Shown in pieces: positions 29,273 to 37,861 of a stretch of 48,840 nucleotides of DNA. Numbering within the stretch: position 1 is the first letter of the stretch; each line of letters begins with the position of its first letter. The position numbers and the translations under genes were made by a program. The DNA lies in the IMG/VR virus record IMGVR_UViG_3300025168_000138, positions 1 to 48,840 of that record; one strand, 5' to 3'. This DNA comes from a virus. The notes under the pieces were generated by a model. It ran no database searches, was not told where the DNA came from, and was given only the letters and a program-made list of their open reading frames with translations.

Positions 29273-32200
29273 ATGGCGTGTAAATATTATGATAAAAAAA
29301 CCGGATTAGTAAATGAATTACTTACTGATCTATATGGTTATACAGATACAGTTAAAAATAAAAATGTAGAATCTGTATATAAAATACTTAAAAACCGTAG
29401 AGTAGCTACAAAAGTAAGGGGTAAAATGTATTTAACATTACCTAATGTTCAAACTAGTTTAAGAGAATTAAAAAGGATAGAAAGAAAGCATCCCGGTCTT
29501 TTTACTACCCAGTATGTAAAAATGACTCCTAAAACTATATGGTCTGAAGCAGCCCCTTTATATGAATTATTTATAAATAAAAATGTATTAGAAAACATTG
29601 TACCTGAAGGTACTACTAATACAGATCTACAAAGTAATAATCTTGTAGATATTGATCAGTACGTTAGATTTGTAGCAGGAGCTGATCCTAACACTAGAGA
29701 TTACTATCAAGATGAATTAGCTAGAAGAGAAAATACTAGTAATAGTAAATTTTCTGCAATGGAAAGAGAAGAGTTAGAAAATGTTTACAGAATAGCTAAC
29801 CATTTAAAAAGCTCTTTTGCTATAGCTGGTGTTACTGTTAATGTTGAGTTTGATACTAGCATAGATAACTTAGGGCAAGTAGATTCCGCTGTAGAAGGAC
29901 AAAACCCTACAATAAGAATTAATCCAGAAAAAGTTAGAAAAGATACAACATACCATGAGTTTGGACATATTTATATAGATTTGTTAGGAGTTAGTGATCC
30001 TGTTGTTGCAAAAGCTATTGCAGAACTAAGAAATACAGATTTATATAAACAAGTACAAGAAACGTATCCAGAATTATATGGTGAACTATTAGATAAAGAA
30101 GTACTAGCCACAGCAATTGGATTAGAAGGAGCTAAAATTATTAGTAAAAGTCCTAATAAAATACAAAGAATACTTAATAGATTGTTTAGAGCTATAGGTA
30201 AGTTGTTTGGTATTAACCCTAGTGGTGCAGCTATACTTGCAGAAGAAATGTTTGCCAAAGAACTAAGAGCAGACAGCATGATTAATCCCTTGAGCTCTTA
30301 TATACAAGCTAGTAAGGACGAAATAAGATTACAAGAACTTGTAGATAATGCAAAAGTTAGAATAAATTCAGAAATGTATAGGCTAAATCAATTGCCTGAA
30401 GAACAAGTAAGTGAAGAAGAAAGAACTGCAATGTTAAGACTGCAGAACAGTTTAAAGAAAGTAAAAAAAGTAGAAGATTTGTTTAAACTTGTAGATGCTA
30501 TGGGGGCAGCAGTGGCCAGAGCAAAGAAAACATTTAAGGAAATTAAAGCATTACCCATAAAGGACAGAGGTACTACTACTAATTTAAATAAATTGTGGGC
30601 ACTAAAGAAAACAACAGACAGTTTAGAAATGTTTCAAAGTATTAAAGGTTTAATGTTGTCTGTAAAAGATAAAGGCAAAGTACAAAACTTTGAAGCTTTT
30701 GAAAGATTAGAAGATAGACTACAACAAATACTAGATGAAGCCACAGTATTAGAAGGTGATTTTATGTTTGACATTATACCTATATGGGCACAATCTGTTA
30801 TAGGATTATCTAATAAAAATTTACCAGGTGAAATACAAAAAATTATAGATAATGCAAAAAAGTTTAATAGAGAAGTTTTTTTAGATAAAAGAGATCTTAT
30901 GTATCAAGAACTTAAAAAAAGATACAAAAAAGGAGAACTAACAGATGCTGAATTTAAAGAAAAATCAGTAGAATTAAAAATTGATCAATTAAAACAAAAA
31001 AAACTTACTGGTTATGCTGACCTTGTAAAATCTATGAGAGCTGGACATAAAGATAAGAGTAGTTATTCTTATTATTTTGATCCTATTGTTTACTCTAGTG
31101 ATAGAGGAATACAATTATTAGTTAAAGTTGTACAACAAGCAAACTTAGAAGCAAATGATCTGACATTAAATTTAAAATCTAAGTTAGCTCCTATTTATGA
31201 AGAGTTTGTATTAGGTCAAAATGAGAACTCTGTAGCTGCTCTTAATGACCCTATGCTAGAAGAAATAAATATTAAAGGTATGAAAAGACTAGCATTTGTT
31301 AATCCTATAGATCAAGAGAAATATTATAAAAATTTAAGAGAATTTAAAAAAGAAATTGGTAAAAAATATGGTCAACCTAAACCTGAAGATTTTGATGGGG
31401 ACATGATAATATTTAGAGAGGCATATAGAGCTTGGAGCGAAAGCAGTAGAGGTAGAGATGCTACTAGAGATCTTGTTCAGTGGACAAAAGAAAATAGTTC
31501 TGAAATAGAAGGATGGAGAGAAGAGTTAGCTATTCTAGATAAAGATTTAGAAAGAGAAAATAAAGAATTAAAAAGATTAAAACTTGCAGGTGAACAAGAT
31601 ACGCAGGCTTATTTAGATGGACAACAGCGTCGAGACGCAACTCTTAAGCATCGTAATAAAAATTTTAAAAATGGTGCAGCTGTAGGAGACTGGGTACAAC
31701 CTAATCCTACAGTTTATCTTAATCCAAAGTATACTACAATTCAAAATAATCCTAGATTAAAAAAATATTATACTTTTATGCTACAACAGTTTCATCAAGC
31801 TCAAGATATGATAGGTAGAAAGAGAATGGATAAAAACAGTTGGGACAAATACTCATATTTAATGCCAACTTACAGAAAAGAAGATTATGATAGAGCAAAA
31901 GAAAATGGTGCTTTTAACACATTTTCAGATACAATGAAAGATAGTTTTACTATACAAGAAACTAATCATGATTACACTACTTATAATGAAAATAATAGAG
32001 ATGTAGACTATGCTATCCCTGTTTACGCTACTAACAGAGTCCCATCTAAAGAAATTTCTAAAGATATTGCTACTAGTATTTATAGATTTAGACACATGGC
32101 GCACGGGTTTAAAAGTAAAAGTAAAGTTTCAGGTCAGGTTAATATCTTTAGAGACATATTAAAACATGCACCAACTTTAGAAACTACTTCTGCAGGAATA

Positions 32201-33655
32201 GCAGTGGTTCAAGCAGCTGCTAAAAATATGGGGATAGATATGCCTAAGCTAAAAGATGGAGAAAGCTATAATTATAAGCATGTAGATGAATGGTTAAAGT
32301 CTGTATTTTTTGGAGAAAGTAATATAAGGAAAGATTTTACAGTACTTGGTAAAACTTTTTCTGCTAATCAGGCAGTGTCTAGTATAAATGCATTTACTGC
32401 AATGAGCACATTGTCATTTAACTTATTACAAGGAGCTAACCAGTCTATTTTAGATAATATGATGATGATGCAAGAAGCGTTTGCTGGACAGTTTATGAAT
32501 AAATCAGATATGGCATGGGCAAAAGGACAATATTGGGGATCAGGTATGGCTGTTACAGATATAGGTAGATTTGACCCAAAAAGTAAAATAGGAAAAGCAG
32601 TAGAATTTTTTGATGCTTTAACAGAGTTTACTGATGGTGAAGGTAATCAATTAGTAGGAGGTAAATTACGGAAGTTTGCAAGAAGTGGTAATTTATTGTT
32701 TTTACAACAAGCAGCTGAACATGAATTATCTGCCACTAGAATGCTAGCAATAATGAAAAACCTTGAAGGTACATTAAAAGATAAAACTGGTAAAGTTATA
32801 ACTAATGAACAAGGTAATCCTGCTAATTTGTATGACTTACTTGTAGTAGATAAACAAACAGGTAAAATGTCTATAGATTCTAGACTTGATGAAGAGCAAT
32901 CTGGATTTACTAGATTAGATTTTATTACTAAATTGCAAGGTATAGCTAGAAGAACTAACCAGATAAAAAGTAAAATGCATACCAATATGTTAAGTAGAAG
33001 ATGGTATGGTAAACTATTTATGCTTTTTCGTAACTGGATGCCACCTGGAATTAGAAGAAGATACGGACATGGTGGAAGTTCTACACTACATGTAGATGAA
33101 GAAATGGGAGTACTTACACAAGGTATGTATATATCATTTTGGAATCTTATTACAGAAAGTATATCAGAGAAATCTTTTGCATATGGCAGGATGACTGAGC
33201 TAGAACAGCAAAACGTTAAAAGAACATCTGTAGAGTTAGCCTCTTTACTAGGAGCAATGGCGCTAGTAGCAGCACTAGCAAACTTAGATGATGATGAAGA
33301 GTCATGGATTAGTAATTTTGCTTTATATCAAGCTAAAAGATACCAGACAGAGATTTTACAATGGACACCTTTAGTAGGAACAAAAGAAGCATTTAGAATA
33401 TTACAATCTCCTACGGCAACTACTAGGCCAATACTAAAAGGTGGTGAATTATTAGGACAACTATTAAGTGAAGTTGGATACGCTGTAGGTTTAGGAGATG
33501 CAAAAGAAATTTTTTATCAAAGAAAAACCGGTAGATTTGAGAAAGGAGACCGTAAGATAAGAAAACATTTTGAAGACTTATTACCTATATTTAGAGGTTT
33601 GCAAAAATCAAAAACTCCTCAAGAAGCATACAAGTGGTTTACCACATTAGATTAA
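29273..33655 (+). CDS. Giant virion protein with HEFGH metallopeptidase motif
   Basis: A 1460-residue protein, last gene of the late operon, preceded by an A-rich leader (AAAAAATAAATAA). Residues 190-280 look like a zincin peptidase domain: TYHEFGHIYIDLLG gives HExxH at H228-E229-H232, and a downstream DKEVLATAIG with E276 could supply the third ligand. The central part is helical and charged. The C-terminal 450 residues contain conserved-looking blocks (FNLLQGANQSILDN, LFMLFRNWMPPG) and one hydrophobic segment (SLLGAMALVAALANL) before an acidic patch. Its position next to the virion polymerase suggests a co-packaged protein. Whether the peptidase is active, and whether it acts on virion or host proteins, is unknown. 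Confidence 0.55.
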   Translation: MACKYYDKKTGLVNELLTDLYGYTDTVKNKNVESVYKILKNRRVATKVRGKMYLTLPNVQTSLRELKRIERKHPGLFTTQYVKMTPKTIWSEAAPLYELFINKNVLENIVPEGTTNTDLQSNNLVDIDQYVRFVAGADPNTRDYYQDELARRENTSNSKFSAMEREELENVYRIANHLKSSFAIAGVTVNVEFDTSIDNLGQVDSAVEGQNPTIRINPEKVRKDTTYHEFGHIYIDLLGVSDPVVAKAIAELRNTDLYKQVQETYPELYGELLDKEVLATAIGLEGAKIISKSPNKIQRILNRLFRAIGKLFGINPSGAAILAEEMFAKELRADSMINPLSSYIQASKDEIRLQELVDNAKVRINSEMYRLNQLPEEQVSEEERTAMLRLQNSLKKVKKVEDLFKLVDAMGAAVARAKKTFKEIKALPIKDRGTTTNLNKLWALKKTTDSLEMFQSIKGLMLSVKDKGKVQNFEAFERLEDRLQQILDEATVLEGDFMFDIIPIWAQSVIGLSNKNLPGEIQKIIDNAKKFNREVFLDKRDLMYQELKKRYKKGELTDAEFKEKSVELKIDQLKQKKLTGYADLVKSMRAGHKDKSSYSYYFDPIVYSSDRGIQLLVKVVQQANLEANDLTLNLKSKLAPIYEEFVLGQNENSVAALNDPMLEEINIKGMKRLAFVNPIDQEKYYKNLREFKKEIGKKYGQPKPEDFDGDMIIFREAYRAWSESSRGRDATRDLVQWTKENSSEIEGWREELAILDKDLERENKELKRLKLAGEQDTQAYLDGQQRRDATLKHRNKNFKNGAAVGDWVQPNPTVYLNPKYTTIQNNPRLKKYYTFMLQQFHQAQDMIGRKRMDKNSWDKYSYLMPTYRKEDYDRAKENGAFNTFSDTMKDSFTIQETNHDYTTYNENNRDVDYAIPVYATNRVPSKEISKDIATSIYRFRHMAHGFKSKSKVSGQVNIFRDILKHAPTLETTSAGIAVVQAAAKNMGIDMPKLKDGESYNYKHVDEWLKSVFFGESNIRKDFTVLGKTFSANQAVSSINAFTAMSTLSFNLLQGANQSILDNMMMMQEAFAGQFMNKSDMAWAKGQYWGSGMAVTDIGRFDPKSKIGKAVEFFDALTEFTDGEGNQLVGGKLRKFARSGNLLFLQQAAEHELSATRMLAIMKNLEGTLKDKTGKVITNEQGNPANLYDLLVVDKQTGKMSIDSRLDEEQSGFTRLDFITKLQGIARRTNQIKSKMHTNMLSRRWYGKLFMLFRNWMPPGIRRRYGHGGSSTLHVDEEMGVLTQGMYISFWNLITESISEKSFAYGRMTELEQQNVKRTSVELASLLGAMALVAALANLDDDEESWISNFALYQAKRYQTEILQWTPLVGTKEAFRILQSPTATTRPILKGGELLGQLLSEVGYAVGLGDAKEIFYQRKTGRFEKGDRKIRKHFEDLLPIFRGLQKSKTPQEAYKWFTTLD

Positions 33656-33668
33656 GGGGGCTACAAAA

Positions 33669-33685
33669 AGGGGGCAATGCCCCCT
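33669..33685. terminator. Bidirectional intrinsic terminator between convergent operons
   Basis: A 7-bp GC-rich hairpin (AGGGGGC, loop AAT, GCCCCCT) lies in the 35-base gap between the convergent stops at 33655 and 33691. On the - strand it is followed by TTTTTG, a good U-tract. On the + strand it is followed by ATGTTTT, a weaker one. A second GGGGGC at 33655-33660 could compete for the same CCCCC. It probably ends both the late and the early/middle transcripts. Confidence 0.85.
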
Positions 33686-33690
33686 ATGTT

Positions 33691-34161
33691 TTACTGCATA
33701 CTCATTTTTAACAAAAGTAAATAACCTATAAGGTCATTAACTGTATCCTCAGTTTGATCATTTATACCTTTGTTTTTTATACGCATGATTTTATCATCAA
33801 TACGAGCACATATAGCTTCTGTAGCATCTAGCCTGCTAAATATCTGTACAGGATCTAGAGCTGTGTTACCATAAGCTTTGTTTTTACTCTTTAATAATGC
33901 TACAACCTCACTAGATACTTTGTCTAGTTTGTCTGCAAAATCATCAGAGTTCGTATTTGTTTGTACCCAAGAAGGTATTGTACATTGTACTAAAGGTTCT
34001 ACATTGCTTGGATCCGTGTAAAAACAAAAATCTAACGTATCTTCAGAGCATAATTTAAGCTCTGTTTTCTTTATTTCTACAACTACATACCTAGTACCTA
34101 TAACTCCTCGATGATGTCTTACATCATGTTTTCTTAATATTACAATATCATTTATATTCAT
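33691..34161 (-). CDS. Nmad1 (DUF1599)-like protein with extra N-terminal domain
   Basis: A 156-residue protein. The C-terminal half (about 85-153) matches the nucleotide-modification-associated domain 1 pattern: LLKSKNKAYGNTA, then a Phe-Ser near FSRLDATEAICARIDDKIMRI, and DTVNDLIGYLLLLKM. This small all-alpha family is common in phages and has a proposed link to nucleotide metabolism or modification. The N-terminal 80 residues are beta-rich (VILRKHDVRHHRGVIGTRYVVVEI) and look like a separate small barrel domain. It is the last gene of the leftward operon, directly before the terminator; its ATG overlaps the upstream TGA (ATGA). Confidence 0.55.
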   Translation of the reverse strand: MNINDIVILRKHDVRHHRGVIGTRYVVVEIKKTELKLCSEDTLDFCFYTDPSNVEPLVQCTIPSWVQTNTNSDDFADKLDKVSSEVVALLKSKNKAYGNTALDPVQIFSRLDATEAICARIDDKIMRIKNKGINDQTEDTVNDLIGYLLLLKMSMQ

Positions 34162-34922
34162 AGTAGTTTTTTTAGTTTATAAATTTCAGGATCATACGTT
34201 TCTGTTTCTATATTTATTATACTTAGCAGCTCTGACTCTTCTGGCAAGTCCGCATTCAGTCGTTTCTCTAACAATTTCCTACGTTTGTCACTTTTAAATA
34301 TAATCTGACCCATCTCATCTTCTATATCAGCATTATGAAAATCTAGAATGTCTAATTTATAGTCTCTAGTAAACTTAGAATATTTACCTAGTATAAATGA
34401 TCTGTATTCTTTTTTATATCCTTTAGGAATATTAAAAACAAACATTACATAATTAGGGCTAGGATCATACCTACGTTTAAAGAATTCTAAACCTTTCATA
34501 ATTTTCTCAAACTTAATATATCTCGTATCAGAAGACCATCTATACAGCAAAGCGATACAGTTTGTATCCTCTGGAGTACCTATAAAGCAATTTACAAAAA
34601 AAGTATTCCAAAAATATAATTTTTTATTACCAGGTAACATAGGCATTACAAATGTTGTTGCCTTTGTTCTTTTAGCAATTGATACATCATAAGCTAGTAA
34701 CCGGGTATCTTCACCGATCACTGACTCTATAATGTTAACTTTATATTTTGTTTTCTTTATAGGAACCGTAAACCCTAGTTTTATATTAAGGTTATTAGGT
34801 CCTTCTAAAGCTACAATTTTATTGTCTTTTTTAATAGCTTTTAAGCAATTTACATTTCCTGTAATTCTAAATGTCAATGCATTTACAGGTTTGTATACTA
34901 AATTGTCACACTCTACTACCAT
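34158..34922 (-). CDS. Hypothetical protein in the replication operon
   Basis: A 254-residue soluble protein, not recognised. The N-terminal 110 residues are beta-rich; the middle carries LLYRWSSDTRYIKFEKIMKG and FFKRRYDPSPNYVMFVFNIP; the C-terminus is charged and helical. There are no nucleotide-binding or nuclease motifs. It overlaps the exonuclease gene by a few bases upstream and the Nmad1-like gene by an ATGA downstream, so it is co-translated with DNA-metabolism genes. A role in replication or host takeover is only suggested by that context. Confidence 0.45.
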   Translation of the reverse strand: MVVECDNLVYKPVNALTFRITGNVNCLKAIKKDNKIVALEGPNNLNIKLGFTVPIKKTKYKVNIIESVIGEDTRLLAYDVSIAKRTKATTFVMPMLPGNKKLYFWNTFFVNCFIGTPEDTNCIALLYRWSSDTRYIKFEKIMKGLEFFKRRYDPSPNYVMFVFNIPKGYKKEYRSFILGKYSKFTRDYKLDILDFHNADIEDEMGQIIFKSDKRRKLLEKRLNADLPEESELLSIINIETETYDPEIYKLKKLL

Positions 34923-35668
34923 AGTTCTTCTTGATTTGTAAATTCAACTTTATGTGTTATTAAATCAGGTAACTCTATACCAGTTTCTCTTAGCACATCT
35001 TCTTTAGTCTTAAGTATATATATCAACTTAAAGGTCTCTGTAAATCTATGAATTCCTTCAGAGTTTCCAAACTTTTCTATGTATTTATTTAAAACAAAAG
35101 TTGGCATTTCTGTAGGAATTACATTTTCTAACCAAGTATCAGCTGTTTTAGGACCTACTTTAGGGATCCCAGTAATACCATCTGTAGAGTCACCCATTAG
35201 TACTTGTTTCCATAAAAATGTTATTGCTTGATTCTCATCAACAGTTATAAATTCACCTTTACCATAGTTATAATTAGATACTTTGTTTTGGTATAACACA
35301 TCCTTGTCAGGACTACATATAATAGTCTTCATAGGATCATGATACACTGATACTAAGTCATCTGCTTCTAGTTCTGGTATAAATGTAAATTTCCAGTGTT
35401 GTTTTAAATACTCTTTAATTGCAGGGAATATAATTGGTAATGCATCTCGTTTTCTGTTATGTTTGTAGGGTTTTGTAGTTGCTATATTATATCTAAAGCA
35501 TTTACCTTGTGTTAGAAAACCGGCATAATATTTACATTCTGTTATATTTAACATTTGATTAATTCTCATGTCAATACCTGCTATTGCTTCTTCTAGTGTA
35601 TCTTTTTTCATCTCATAATAGATTAAACTGTCACCATCTATCAGAGCTATTCTATCTTCTCTATTCAT
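34916..35668 (-). CDS. 5'-3' exonuclease / flap endonuclease (FEN family)
   Basis: A 250-residue structure-specific 5' nuclease that would remove RNA primers and flaps or degrade DNA 5' to 3'. Metal ligands typical of the family are visible: IDGDSLIYY (D11, D13), ELEADDL (E101, D103, D104), SPDKDVL (D121, D123) and MGDSTDGITGIPKVGPKTA (D160, D163), which also forms the helix-3-turn-helix DNA-binding loop. The length equals stand-alone phage FENs (T5/T7 types), so in this phage the 5' nuclease seems to be a separate chain from the family A polymerase at the right end of the window. It follows the structured RNA at 35697-35786. Confidence 0.88.
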   Translation of the reverse strand: MNREDRIALIDGDSLIYYEMKKDTLEEAIAGIDMRINQMLNITECKYYAGFLTQGKCFRYNIATTKPYKHNRKRDALPIIFPAIKEYLKQHWKFTFIPELEADDLVSVYHDPMKTIICSPDKDVLYQNKVSNYNYGKGEFITVDENQAITFLWKQVLMGDSTDGITGIPKVGPKTADTWLENVIPTEMPTFVLNKYIEKFGNSEGIHRFTETFKLIYILKTKEDVLRETGIELPDLITHKVEFTNQEELW

Positions 35669-35696
35669 ATTTTAAAATTTAGGGTTATCGATATAA

Positions 35697-35786
35697 AGGG
35701 GGTGGATATAAAAATCTAATTAAAAACAGGAAGCTCTTATACTCCCGGTTAAAGTTGGTTGGCAAAACGCCGTTCGTCCACCCCCT
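35697..35786 (-). ncRNA. Structured RNA element A (GUAUAAGAGC hairpin)
   Basis: A 90-nt fold in the 142-base gap between the rIIB-like and exonuclease genes. The outer stem is a perfect 10-bp pair (AGGGGGTGGA 35697-35706 with TCCACCCCCT 35777-35786). The inner hairpin in - strand RNA is GGGAG, loop UAUAAGAG, CUUCC, at 35729-35746. An extra small hairpin GGC-GUUUU-GCC lies 5' of it. The loop and closing pair are identical to element C at 48578-48645, while both stems differ but still pair. One inner pair is G-U on the - strand and would be A-C on the + strand, so the RNA is read from the - strand. Possible roles: 5'-UTR regulator of the exonuclease, RNA processing site, or ribozyme-like element. 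No known family was recognised. Confidence 0.65.
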
Positions 35787-35810
35787 CATATCTTACCAAT
35801 TAAACACTAG

Positions 35811-36980
35811 CTACAGAGCGTTTAGCTCAGCAACTTCCTTGTCACTTTGAGCTTTTTTATCAGCTCGCTCTTGGACAGCTTGGGCTCTCATATCGTCCCA
35901 CTCTGCATCTGTCATAGCTGCGTAACTAGAGCTATGGTAAATAGATCCATTCACACCTACTAAGGAAGAATGAACAAAATATTGCTTACATCTAATAGCG
36001 CCATCTTCATCACAAGGCACAGCCCCGATATGCATAGGATCTACAAAGATGTTGTGAATTTCTCCACTATAAAAAGCAATATATTTTAACCCGCCGATGT
36101 GGAGCCCTTTAACGCATGACGTCGTATCATTTACGTTAACCTGGCTCCAATCAGCAAGTTTGTGAGTACAACCCACTTTGATAAAATGTTGTGGTTTTGC
36201 GTAACCATTTGGGCCCTCGCAAAAGAATGCATCACCGCTACTACCCATAATAGCTGGTTCAAACAATCTATCTTCTACGTGTTCTGGTAAACCATCACCT
36301 TCTATCTCACCAGTGTCAACATTGAACGTTCTTTTATAACGATCTTCTTGCTCACCGGTTTCTGAATTAAACTTGTGCAGCACTTCTCTAGAGACTTTAT
36401 AACCATTGAGTAATCCCTCATGGGTGATTTTCATTTGGTACATTGTTGCTCTTTTGCTGGCTGCATCTTCGCTTAATCCATGATTTTCCATAAGATCTTC
36501 TTTATGTTTAGGATGCACATATTGCATATTAACAAAATTAAAGAATCTATTACAGAAATCTTCTCCATAACCTTGCTTCATCTTTCTCCACAAGATTGGA
36601 TTTCTCAACCAACGTGTCCACATCTTTACTAGGGGCATAAAGTCTAACTCTTTATCTAAAGAGTCAAAAATTCTATCTACAAGCGCTTGTGGCATAGGTA
36701 TAGTAGATACTACACCCTCGTGCTTAAGAAAGAACTCTCCTGTTCCTTTGTTTACATGTATATACGGACATTTGGTTTCGATTGTCTTTGTATAATCTAC
36801 TATAGTTAACGTTTCAAAGGCTTTTATTACTTCATTGTAGTTTTCTATAGATGTTACATTGTTTGCTTGTTGAGCAAGCTCTTGCATTTGATCATACAGC
36901 TCTTTACTGTATTCTACTGTGAATGGATGCTCTCCATAATTACCACAGATTTTGTTTTCTATTACATTAATTGTTATCAT
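35811..36980 (-). CDS. rIIB: RIIB-like protein
   Basis: A 389-residue protein resembling the phage RIIB family. The C-terminal third carries the typical cluster: SSGDAFFCEGPNG, DTTSCVKGLHIGGLKYI (the 'C-xxGLHxG' block) and GAVPCDEDGAIRC, followed by a charged helical tail. The N-terminal part has a beta strand set and the segment LRNPILWRKMKQGYGEDF. In T4 the rIIA/rIIB pair is known for lysis timing and resistance to the lambda Rex exclusion system, with an unresolved mechanism at the membrane. Here it lies two genes from rIIA, separated by the radical SAM gene. An ACCAATTAAA leader sits 8 bases before the ATG. Confidence 0.7.
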   Translation of the reverse strand: MITINVIENKICGNYGEHPFTVEYSKELYDQMQELAQQANNVTSIENYNEVIKAFETLTIVDYTKTIETKCPYIHVNKGTGEFFLKHEGVVSTIPMPQALVDRIFDSLDKELDFMPLVKMWTRWLRNPILWRKMKQGYGEDFCNRFFNFVNMQYVHPKHKEDLMENHGLSEDAASKRATMYQMKITHEGLLNGYKVSREVLHKFNSETGEQEDRYKRTFNVDTGEIEGDGLPEHVEDRLFEPAIMGSSGDAFFCEGPNGYAKPQHFIKVGCTHKLADWSQVNVNDTTSCVKGLHIGGLKYIAFYSGEIHNIFVDPMHIGAVPCDEDGAIRCKQYFVHSSLVGVNGSIYHSSSYAAMTDAEWDDMRAQAVQERADKKAQSDKEVAELNAL

Positions 36981-36988
36981 ATTATCTA

Positions 36989-36998
36989 TTTAATTGGT
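36989..36998 (-). promoter_or_regulatory. ACCAATTAAA leader motif before rIIB
   Basis: The decamer ACCAATTAAA on the - strand ends 8 bases before the ATG of the rIIB-like gene. The same spacing and nearly the same sequence occur before rIIA and the SSB gene. Confidence 0.5.
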
Positions 36999-37861
36999 TA
37001 AAAAATATACCTTATAGTATTCCAAGGTATTTTGGCTTCATGTATCTGTCTAAATTGTTTAATATATTCAGACTTCATTCCTAGTTTGTATCTTATATTT
37101 TCTCCACCATACTGAGAACGTTTAACTTCTTGCTTATCAAGAACCCATAGATCTACTTCTGTTTCTGGATGTCTTTCTAAGTTTACAACGTGCTTTTTAA
37201 AGTTATGTGTCAAGAATATACATTCTGATAAAACTTGGTCTTTGTAACTAACATAATCATTCATCATATCAAATATATACTCGTAGTCTTGTAACCAACC
37301 ATCGTATACAATAATAGGACTATAATTTACATGTACATCATACCCAGCATCTATAAATGCATCAATAGCTTTTATTCTATCAATGATCTTAGAGGTACCG
37401 CGCTCATGTAAATCTGATTTATGTTGAGGCATTAGACTAAATCTAATACGTATTTTCCCTTCCGGGTTAAAATTAATTAGCATTGGGTTTACAAATTTAG
37501 TTGCAAAACTACCCATAGCTACAGGATGATCTCTAAAGAATTTAAATATTCTTTCCCAGTCATGATGTCTAGCATGCAATGCAAAATCTTCATTACAGCT
37601 AATATCATAAGTGGTAAATTCTGGATGCGTCTGATTAGGTTTGTCTACTGGTGTAAAGTATGCATGATTATTAACTTCTGTCAATATATCACCCGTGTTT
37701 ACAGCAACAGACAAACCTTTATCTTTATGACGTTTCATATAACAGTAAGAACAATTATATAAACAACCATAACCAAAGCTAGGAGAAATAAAATCCGTCG
37801 ACCTACCAGAGGGACGGATCTTAAAAGTTTTTCTAATGTCTTTAGTTATTAACTTTCCCAT
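36998..37861 (-). CDS. Spore-photoproduct-lyase-like radical SAM protein
   Basis: A 287-residue radical SAM protein, probably a DNA photoproduct lyase. The cluster motif GCLYNCSYCY gives C33, C37 and C40, the CxxxCxxC that binds the 4Fe-4S cluster and S-adenosylmethionine. The segment YDISCNEDFALH puts a further cysteine at 89, about 49 residues after the last cluster cysteine, close to where spore photoproduct lyase keeps its hydrogen-donor cysteine. The C-terminus (KIPWNTIRYIF) is also of the lyase type. The enzyme would reverse UV-induced thymine lesions without excision; an alternative is another radical SAM enzyme acting on nucleic acid. Its start overlaps the end of rIIA by 13 bases, so it is embedded in an rIIA-rIIB operon. 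Confidence 0.65.
   Translation of the reverse strand: MGKLITKDIRKTFKIRPSGRSTDFISPSFGYGCLYNCSYCYMKRHKDKGLSVAVNTGDILTEVNNHAYFTPVDKPNQTHPEFTTYDISCNEDFALHARHHDWERIFKFFRDHPVAMGSFATKFVNPMLINFNPEGKIRIRFSLMPQHKSDLHERGTSKIIDRIKAIDAFIDAGYDVHVNYSPIIVYDGWLQDYEYIFDMMNDYVSYKDQVLSECIFLTHNFKKHVVNLERHPETEVDLWVLDKQEVKRSQYGGENIRYKLGMKSEYIKQFRQIHEAKIPWNTIRYIF

Noticed and set aside
35697-35786. A possible tRNA, because of the long closing stem and a 5-bp hairpin in elements A and C.
   Set aside because: The inner loop has eight bases, there is no D arm and no GUUC-type T arm, and no CCA or tRNA-like spacing.
35687-35790. A 34-codon - strand reading frame (ATG AGG GGG TGG ...) across structured element A.
   Set aside because: The homologous element C has a stop after six codons in the corresponding frame, so what is kept between the two is pairing, not protein.
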